A DNA stretch of 64,000 nt from Manduca sexta (lineage: Eukaryota > Arthropoda > Insecta > Lepidoptera > Sphingidae): contig NC_051130.1 of NCBI RefSeq assembly GCF_014839805.1, positions 682,001 through 746,000 on the forward strand, written 5' to 3'. The position numbers were made by a program, and so were the translations under genes. This document shows, piece after piece, positions 56,725-64,000 of this stretch (its first letter is position 1; every line of letters starts with the position of its first letter). The notes under the pieces are model-generated. The model saw only the letters and a program-made list of their open reading frames with translations. It was not told the origin of the DNA and did no database searches.

Positions 56725-56895
56725 TTGTGTGCTAAAATGGGTGCGTGGTGGGGTTATCGCGCTGTCCTTTTCTCACTCACGCAGCGTTATGGCCGGTGGC
56801 ACTGGGTGACGTCACATTTCACTATTACCGTAATTTGACAGCTTCCCTCTCCACCAAATTTCAAAGCTTTATAATTTATTTATTATTGCGTGGAT
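56725..56895 (+). repeat. Family H repeat
   Basis: GGGTGACGTCACATTTCAC ... AATTTGACAGC ... CACCAAATTTCAAAGC ... TTATTATTGCGTGGATTT, as at 51350. Confidence 0.55.
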
Positions 56896-56947
56896 TTAAG
56901 AAAATCTTTTTCCGACAGATTTTGGATGAAATACATTTGTAAAAAAA

Positions 56948-57250
56948 GCGGCGATAGCCTAGTTGGGTGTGAAACGGACTGCCAAGACGAATGTCCACAG
57001 GTTCAAATCCCAAGGGCACAAACCTCTAACTTTTCATAAAAATCATGTGTGTATTCTTTGTGAATATATCGTTCGCTTTAACGGTGAAGGAAAACATCGT
57101 GAGGATACCTGCATACCTGAGAAGTTCTCTATAGGAATTTCGAGGGTGTGTGAAGTCTACCAATCCGCACTAGGCCAGCGTGGTGGACTAAGGCCTAATC
57201 CCTCTCAGTACTAGTGGGCAAGTATATAATACAGGGCTGTTATTATTATT
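56948..57250 (+). mobile_element. SINE-A, near full-length
   Basis: GCGGCGATAGCCTAGTTGGG head, box B GGTTCAAATCC, tail with a short deletion near 57212. Confidence 0.85.
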
Positions 57251-57384
57251 ATTACATTTTTGAAAAATGTGTTTAAAAAAGGTCGTCACCTACCCTATTA
57301 TATATAGGTTAATAAGTATACTGGTGGTAGGTCTTTCGGATGAAAGTAGTTGTCTGGGAAGGTACCATCGTAATGTCTATTTCT

Positions 57385-57600
57385 ACCAAGCAGCAATGGG
57401 AACTGGTGTATTCCGGTTTAAAGGACATTGCCAGTCTAATTACTGGCCATCATGAGTCTTAACATCTTATGTGTCTTAGACGAACGCAGTGGAGTGCCAC
57501 GAAGTTATTTTAAATATAAGTTCTTTATGATATTACCACTGTTTATCGGCGGTCGTATCGTTTACCATCGGGCATTGAATGCAATAAAAAAACAGCATGT
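57385..57600 (+). repeat. Family D repeat, diverged
   Basis: ACCAAGCAGCAATGGGAACT ... ATCATGAGTCTTAACATCTT ... CGGCGGTCGTATCGTTTACC. Confidence 0.55.
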
Positions 57601-57749
57601 AATAAACAGGTTCACAGTAAAAAAATGGGAAGTTTTTGTTATAAGTGCAGTGCAAGCCAGTAATATTTGTTTGTTCAGTTCAGTTTTTGTTCTACTCTAG
57701 GTGTTACTCTCGGCTTTGTCTGCGTGCAAAGACTTGCCCACTACAAAAG

Positions 57750-57960
57750 ACCTTAAAACTCCACATCTGATGGTAAGAATGTCGACTGACGAGATATGAT
57801 TACTCCACGGCAATCGATGTTATGCCGGCCTGTTGGAACCGGATATACACAGGCTGATCCCAAAACACCATAAACTTACGTAGGCCATTATAACGGATTT
57901 TAACATCTTGTGTACGTTGGTCATTATCCGTGGAGATATACAATATACCCCCAGCAAAGT
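57750..57960 (+). repeat. Family C repeat
   Basis: ATGTTATGCCGGCCTGTTGG ... ATATACACAGGCTGATCCCA ... TTAACATCTTGTGTACGTTG. Confidence 0.62.
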
Positions 57961-58013
57961 GGGCTGAACATGTATTTAACATGTACGTACATAATTATCA
58001 ATGTTTGTTTATA

Positions 58014-59511
58014 TCTATACTATTATATAAAGCTGAAGAGTTTGTTTGTTTGTTTGTTTGTTTGAACGCGCTAATCTCAGGAACTACCGGTCCAATCCGA
58101 AAAAATCTTTTTGCATTGGATAGCCCTTTGTTCGTGGAGTGCTATAGGCTATATATCATCACGCTATACCCAATAGGAGCGGAGCAGTAATGGCTAATCT
58201 CAGGAATTACCGGTCCAAACTGAAAAATTCTTTTTGCGTTGGATAGTACTTGGTTCATGGAGTGCTATAGGCTATATATCATCACGCTATACCCAATAGG
58301 AGCGGAGCAGTAATGGCTAATCTCAGGAACTACCAGTCCAAACTGAAAAAAAAATTTTGCATTGGATAGCCCTTTGTTCGTGGAGTGCTATAGGCTATAT
58401 ATCATCACGCTATACCCAATAGGAGCAGAGCAGTAATGGCTAATCTCAGGAATTACCGGTCCAAACTGAAAAATTCTTTTTGCGTTGGATAGTACTTGGT
58501 TCATGGAGTGCTATAGGCTATATATCATCACGCTATACCCAATAGGAGCGGAGCAGTAATGGCTAATCTCAGGAACTACCGGTCCAAACTGAAAAAATCT
58601 TTTTGCGTTGGATAGCCCTTTGTTCGTGGAGTGCTATAGGCTATATATCATCACGCTATACCCAATAAGAGCGGAGCAGTAATGGCTAATCTCAGGAACT
58701 ACCGATTCGAACTGAAAAATTCTTTTTGTGTTGAATAGTCCTTTATTTGTGAAGTGCTCAAAGTTATATATCATCACGCTATGACCAATAGGAGCGGAGC
58801 AGTAATGGCTAATCTCAGGAACTACTGATTCGAACTGAAAAATTCTTTTTGTGTTGAATAGTCTTTTATTTGTGGAGTGCTCAAAGTTATATATCATCAC
58901 GCTATGACCAATAGGAGCGGAGCAGTAATGGCTAATCTCAGGAACTAACGGTTTCAACTGAAAAATTCGTTTTGTGTTGGATAGCCCTTTATTTGTGGAC
59001 CGCTATAGGCTATATATCATCACGCTATGAGCAATAGGAGCGGAGCAGTAATGGCTAATCTCAGGAACTACTGGTTTGAACTGAAAAAATCTTTTTGTGT
59101 TGGATAGCCCTTTGTTCCTGGAGTGCTATAGGCTATATATCATCACGTTATGACCAATAGGAGCGGAGCAGTAATGAAACATGTTTCAAAAACGGGGAAA
59201 ATTATTAGTTTTGAGAGCTTCCGTTGCCTGCGCTGCGTAAACGGTTAAAGTTATGCAACAATGATGTATGACGGGATAGTTCCACTTAAAAAGTTCTAAA
59301 AAATATATTATAAAACAAAGTCCCCCGCTGAATCTGTCTGCCTGAACGTGTTAAACTCAAAAACTACCCAACGTATTAAGATGAAATTTGGTATGGAGAC
59401 AGTTTCAGACCCTGGAAAGAACATAGGCTCCGGGGAAACTACTACTTTTATAACGAAAAACTTTAGCCTGAAAAACTTTATAACGCGGGCGGAGTCGCGG
59501 GCAAAAGCTAG
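58014..59511 (+). mobile_element. Helitron with an internal 123-bp tandem array
   Basis: Starts TCTATACTATTATATAAAGC after A and ends GCAAAAGCTAG before T, with the 3' hairpin (GCGGGCGGAGTCGCGG region). Outside the array it matches the 493-bp Helitron at 11981-12473, which has one unit where this has nine. There is no Rep/helicase coding, so it is non-autonomous and expanded to about 1.5 kb. Confidence 0.88.
58071..59177 (+). repeat. Nine tandem units of exactly 123 bp
   Basis: Units begin with CTAATCTCAGGAACTACCGG at 58071, 58194, 58317, 58440, 58563, 58686, 58809, 58932 and 59055, and the last ends at 59177, so every spacing is 123. Units 2 and 4 share extra substitutions (GGATAGTACTTGGTTCATGG), as do 6 and 7 (GTGTTGAATAGTC), which points to block-wise copying. 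As 123 is 41 codons, a minus-strand frame stays open at 58634-58957; it is a by-product. Confidence 0.93.
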
Positions 59512-60017
59512 TATAAACTATAAAGATTCCAAAGAGAGTATTTGGCTAACACTCGTTCGTTTATCAAGATGGGAGAGTAGGTATAACACTTTATATGTAA
59601 CTTTTCTGGCAAAAGAATTACAAGCGACCAAAACGTTACAAATCTTTGCAACGTAGACAACTACTATCAACATTTAAGTAGGATTTGAATTTTGTTCAAC
59701 AGGCTTATATATGCAAACAGTATTCGTTCTAAGATGTTGAAACTTTGCTGTATAATGTTTAAGGTAATTTACGTATATGCATTAATAATAATAAGGTTTA
59801 AATTGCGATACCCTAGTGGAGTATGAGGCCGAAGAGGAGACGGTCACAGGGTACATATCCCATACATATCGGGTATAGAACAATACCTCTTAAGTAAGAA
59901 AAAGTTTTGTAAGCACCTATTATCAATCTAATGTTGAGTGAAGTAAAGATCAATCTCGTTTGTGTTTTCATTACTTACGAATTTGGTATTGTACTAACAA
60001 GCGTGTAATATCGTTGG
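59512..60017. other. Intergenic DNA
   Basis: Nothing recognised. Confidence 0.4.
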
Positions 60018-60210
60018 TCCTGCGCCTGATCTCTCTCCGGTCATGTCGGATTGCCGTCTCACCGAACTATGAGAGTGAAGGAACAGTGAGTGCACCTGTG
60101 AATTACGCACACAGCTGTACACTATAATATCTTCTGCGTTGGCTGCTCTCCGTTGGGATTGGCCGCCGTGGCTGAAATGTGGCTAGGAAGGATTCATTGT
60201 ACTTTCTCAC
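60018..60210 (+). repeat. Family G repeat
   Basis: GTCCTGCGCCTGATCTCTCT ... GATTGGCCGCCGTGGCTGAA. Confidence 0.62.
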
Positions 60211-60289
60211 ACGATGTAATACATGATTAAAAAAAAATAAAACATCGTGGGATGTATCTTGATGTATACTTACAGAAACTGACGGCTAC

Positions 60290-60520
60290 TGAACTTACGA
60301 AGGACGCTCTCAGCGTCAACGGCAGCGGCCTACCTTCCACGCTGCCGTCCATCCTGGGGGTCATCACAATGTGCGAGATGTGCACAACGGACACTAAGAG
60401 AGGACGGCCTCCTGCCGGCCGCCGACGACCCCCCGATGGCCCCTATTAGTGGCCTTTTACGACAAGTAGGGGATACCGTGGTGGAATTTTCCAAAAGCCT
60501 CTAATCCATAGAACGCACTG
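60290..60520 (-). repeat. Family F repeat, inverted
   Basis: CCCCCGATGGCCCCTATTAG + TGGCCTTTTACGACAAGTAG is the complement of 45285-45320. Confidence 0.6.
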
Positions 60521-60924
60521 AACTTGAAGCTAGAAGTTCAACAGCGTCTGACGCAAACCGAAACTAAGATAATTAAATCCGCGCTCCTCACAGCAGTTTC
60601 TTTCACTCGCTATATTTTCACAACGTGTTTTTTTCATAAAGTGCAGTATTTTCGCATTAAATTAAAAATTCCGATATTCCAATATTAAATTAATTAAATA
60701 TTTCAAATCACGTAGAGAATTTGGAAATCAAATCGATGCTATGAAAACTGTGTACATAAATTTCATATTAATGTAGTTAGTAGTCGGAATTTTCAACTAA
60801 AATACCAAAACATAGCCCAATTATTCAATTACACATTTAGTCTATTAGATATAACAGACTAGCTTAATGCTAATGAGTTATAACGCAATATTAATCGTCA
60901 TGAATAATCACGTGGTCTTGAGAA
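60521..60924. other. AT-rich intergenic DNA
   Basis: Nothing recognised. Confidence 0.4.
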
Positions 60925-61050
60925 ATGTGCGCGTCAAGATGGCGTCTATCAAAATGGCGTATAATAGCCTGCGGCGGCCCGCCATTGGTCAGCTGTCAAC
61001 GCGGCCCGGCGGCATCTTGGAATGTCCGGCACGTCATTGTCTCAACTAAT
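60925..61050. promoter_or_regulatory. CpG-rich, promoter-like patch
   Basis: A GC-rich island within AT-rich DNA. It holds AAGATGGCG and AAAATGGCG (YY1/Pho-like ATGGC cores), CATCTTGG, and CCATTGGTCAGCTG (inverted CCAAT plus an E-box). Such clusters are common at insect housekeeping promoters. No exon is recognisable within 1 kb, so this is only a candidate. Confidence 0.35.
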
Positions 61051-61315
61051 TGAGATTAGGAAGTGTCTTGTAAATACGGAATTTATTCATTATAAGGTGC
61101 TGGATGTCTTTATTTATTATTAGTGGTTTAAAATGGTTTAGTTTAGGTGGTTTCCTCGTTGTCCTAGCAGCTAAATATGGGCTATATACCGGTGGGGGTG
61201 TGTACGAATCTTTAATGCTTAATCATCTACGACTAGGCGTTACTCGTGGCTTCACATGCATTAAAACCTTTCCGCTACAAAAACTCTAAATTCAATCGAC
61301 TCCAGCGCCATTTAC
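61051..61315. other. Intergenic DNA
   Basis: Nothing recognised. Confidence 0.4.
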
Positions 61316-61680
61316 TTAAGGCGATACCTCAAGGTCCATTTTCATACATTTTGTTTCGGCTTTAATCTGGGTAACTAAACAAGTATTGGCAAGTAAAGAA
61401 TTTAAATTCACGTCTAGTTAGTGATTAGTTCTCGCAGTTGAAGAAAAATGTAAAAATAATTAATAATCATGGATATTTCGGCCTTTAAAATTTAATATGA
61501 CGAAATTTTAAAGGCAGAAATATCCATGATTATTAATTATTTTTACATTTTTCTTCAACTGCGAGAACTAATCACTAACTAGACGTGAATTTAAATTCTT
61601 TACTTGTCAATACTTGTTTAGTTACCCAGATTAAAGCCGAAACAAAATGTATGAAAATGGACCTTGAGGTATCGCCTTAA
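61316..61680. mobile_element. Palindromic MITE, intact
   Basis: 365 bp from TTAAGGCGATACCTCAAGG to CCTTGAGGTATCGCCTTAA, pairing almost end to end around a centre near 61498. TTAA at both ends fits a piggyBac-type TTAA or a TA duplication. It matches the broken copy at 6926-8605. Confidence 0.88.
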
Positions 61681-62347
61681 AAAAAAAACAGAGAAAAAAA
61701 ATTAATACTTCGCATTAGATCAAATAAGCGGGATAAAACGATATGTATCAATCCAGGATATGCTCTATCCGTATGCTAAATTTCATCCAAATGCGTTCAG
61801 CGATTACTGCGTTAATCTGAAACAAACATCCAAACATGCGCATTTTAATAGAAAATTAAGTTTTTAAGGGTCTGTGTCACAACTCCAGCGTAAGTGCTAT
61901 CCGTCACATAAATTTATAAGCTGACCAAAAACAAAAGTCAGGCACCACCCTATGCTCCCAAATAAATTGAAATAAAATCGGTATTATTTACAATAACTGT
62001 TTTTAGATTTAGTTTTAATTTGACTTTTTTTGTCCTTTACCTTTGAATTTTATGGTAAACATAAGAAATATGTGTATTGTTGGAGAACCTTATTTAAATG
62101 AATAAATAACCCTTTTGATACGATACTTAACTATAAAATAAAATTTATTTGTAACATGCCTTCAATGTAGTCTAATAATGCTCAGTAATTCCGCCGGCCA
62201 CAATATCTTTTAAACTAGAAAATATCAATGCATTCCTTGGCATGTCCTTAGAAAAATATTGCGCTAGATCCTACCCAAATGAACTCTCGCATAAGAGGAA
62301 CTTACCAATTTACAGATTGTATTATCTTTTTTTATACGCACACGGCT
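61681..62347. other. Intergenic DNA with an old repeat tail
   Basis: 61740-61850 shares AATTTCATCCAAATGCGTTC ... CAAACATCCAAAC with 930-1045. Confidence 0.45.
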
Positions 62348-62560
62348 TAGTGACCTTACTGCACCTGATGGTAAGTGGAATGGACTCCAATATAATTTCA
62401 ACTGACGAGAGATGATTACCCCTCGGCAGTTGACACAATTATGCCGGCCTGCTGGAACCAGATATACACAGGCTGATCCCGGAACGCGACACTTACGTGT
62501 GCCACTATGGCGTGTTTTAACTTGTGTAGGTGCTGCTATCCGGGCGAATATAAAATATCC
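62348..62560 (+). repeat. Family C repeat
   Basis: CTGCACCTGATGGTAAGTGG ... CAGGCTGATCCCGGAACGCG ... TATCCGGGCGAATATAAAAT. Confidence 0.66.
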
Positions 62561-63735
62561 ACCAGTCTATCTTTAAACTCGGCGTACAAGCGGCATATAT
62601 GGGTCAGAGATAAAAATAGTTGAGCCGCCTTTGACAATGTTTTAGTTGAAACGAGGGAGATTTGGTTCCGCTCTGCCGACCCTAGGCGTAAGATGGTATT
62701 TTACAACTGAATGTGAATGAATTCGTTCGTGTGACGATAAATGCCTGTCTAATCATCATTGAAGCTGTTGTAAGTAATTGGTATATATGTTCTGATTAAT
62801 TGTAAATTTAAGTAAAAAAGATGTGTATTGACACGAGTGTTTATTTCAGAGTAAGTAACTAAGCAAACAACAAAACAACACACATTCATATATTTATAAA
62901 AGTAGAACACATAAAAATATTGGTCTTGGTCACACACATAAAAACTTTTATTACCGCTTCATGAAGTATGCCATTTTTAACCTTAAATATTCTTTTCCCC
63001 CCTTTTATTTTTCCATCTACCTCCTACCACCCAAGTATGACCTTGTAGGTAATGCCTAGATTTGAGTTTTACATAAACTAAATTGCATAAAACAGGTTAG
63101 ATAAATCGTATGCAATGTGCTCAGAATTATAATTTACATTTGAATTTAAAATTTCCTAAGTCTCGGTGTTTATAGGGTTCAATTTCCTTTAAACGCGGGA
63201 CATATTCACTACTATCGCATTTTTACTCGGCGGGAAAAAGACATCACCAAGAAATCTACTCACGAGCTCACATATTGAACAAACACAACGTCGATCCGTT
63301 TTACGCACTTACGGTGTGGGATTTTTATCAAAACATTTTATAGTGCGTCCCAGGAGATTACATCGTCTTATTTTCCTGGATTGTTCCAATGAACAAACGT
63401 ATTACTTGAAGAAAAACCATCTGTAAATGATCAACTTTTAGCTTACTGACAAATGACCGCTTTTTTGCGGACAATGATGTAATAAAACGTAAGTAACAAA
63501 AAGAATGTTATATCGAACCGGAAGAAACATTAAATAAATCGCGAATCATCCCCCATTTGATCGTATGTCGGTATTTCATGCCCATGAAATAATCGGGGAA
63601 AAATGGACGTTAACTTAAGTGCTCAGTAATCGCATTCTGTATCAGATGTACAGAGAATAAATGTTTCGTATGTTTATAATAGATAAACTTAAAAAATACT
63701 TAATTGATTTAGGAATTTTTTTTACAAAAAAGTGA
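62561..63735. other. AT-rich intergenic DNA
   Basis: No gene or named repeat recognised. Confidence 0.45.
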
Positions 63736-63860
63736 CATTACCCTTGAGTGGTATAGGTTATTTTCTACCAGTCAGCCTCGTGACCATGAAGGCTGCAGTC
63801 TTCGAAACGTCGGGAGAATTATGATTTAAAAATCGCGGTAAAATCCGAAAAAATATTTTA
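63736..63860 (+). repeat. Family E repeat
   Basis: GTGACCATGAAGGCTGCAGT ... GAAACGTCGGGAGAA ... CGCGGTAAAATCC. Confidence 0.62.
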
Positions 63861-64000
63861 TTTATGTATCCAACATTCTGATTTCATATTTATATTCGTA
63901 AACATAATAAATCATATTAATATAATATGATACATTCTTTAGACATTTTATACAGAGCCAAGGTCAAGCGGTTTCAGTCTTTATTTATAACAGATAACCT

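Noticed and set aside
12539..57214. Recurrent short proteins with a shared GEGKHREETC core (12539, 13549, 34975, 42880, 56963)
   Set aside because: All fall in SINE-A copies on the strand that happens to be open. The similarity is that of the repeat, not of a gene family.
58634..58957. 107-residue protein with a 41-residue repeat
   Set aside because: Explained by the 123-bp tandem array inside a Helitron; 123 is divisible by three, so the frame stays open by arithmetic.
58071..59177. CRISPR-like array
   Set aside because: Units are contiguous with no unique spacers, the genome is eukaryotic, and there are no cas genes.

Overview
This is insect nuclear DNA, almost certainly from a moth or butterfly. 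It is AT-rich and gene-poor. It is packed with Helitrons of the lepidopteran type (5' TC, a CGCGG/CCGCG hairpin, 3' CTAG) and with tRNA-derived SINEs. It also holds 5'-truncated LINEs, LTR retrotransposons and palindromic MITEs. I see no bacterial-style genes, no CRISPR array, no rRNA and no true tRNA gene.

Layout. (1) 256-435, minus strand: the first coding exon of a carboxylesterase-family gene with a TATA box. The rest of the gene lies to the left of the window. It is the only conventional host exon I can support. (2) 1463-6851: a very young Ty3/gypsy retrotransposon in a (TA)n tract. It has identical 266-bp terminal repeats that contain the gag start codon, and one frame break in RNase H. 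(3) 6926-8605: half of a palindromic MITE, split by a LINE with a 4-bp target duplication. (4) 9580-10153: a non-autonomous PIF/Harbinger-like element. (5) 11199-15098: a 3.9-kb near-perfect palindrome whose 1.8-kb arms each hold the same Helitron and SINE-in-SINE nest. (6) 15258-15866: a collapsed LTR element. (7) 17358-25080: a decayed BEL/Pao element, broken by a hairpin MITE in gag and a LINE in its 3' LTR. (8) 25.1-53.7 kb: a mosaic of Helitrons, SINE copies, LINE tails, a degenerate RT-bearing LINE (43.3-44.7 kb), hairpin MITEs and several dispersed families that I label C to H. (9) 53893-54347: a 455-bp element with imperfect inverted ends and an approximately 8-bp target duplication. 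It sits inside a family C repeat and carries the start of a THAP zinc finger, which suggests a P-element-like relic. (10) 54695-55004: a solo LTR. (11) 58014-59511: a Helitron holding nine units of exactly 123 bp. (12) 60.9-61.05 kb: a CpG-rich, promoter-like patch. (13) 61316-61680: the intact palindromic MITE that matches the broken one in (3).

The window is best read as layered transposition. Target duplications and nesting give a partial relative order. The least ordinary items are the gag start inside the gypsy LTR, the THAP-bearing micro-element, the Helitron-borne 123-bp array and the large palindrome. Dispersed-repeat names (C, D, E, F, G, H, SINE-A, SINE-B) are my own labels, based on copies compared within this window only.
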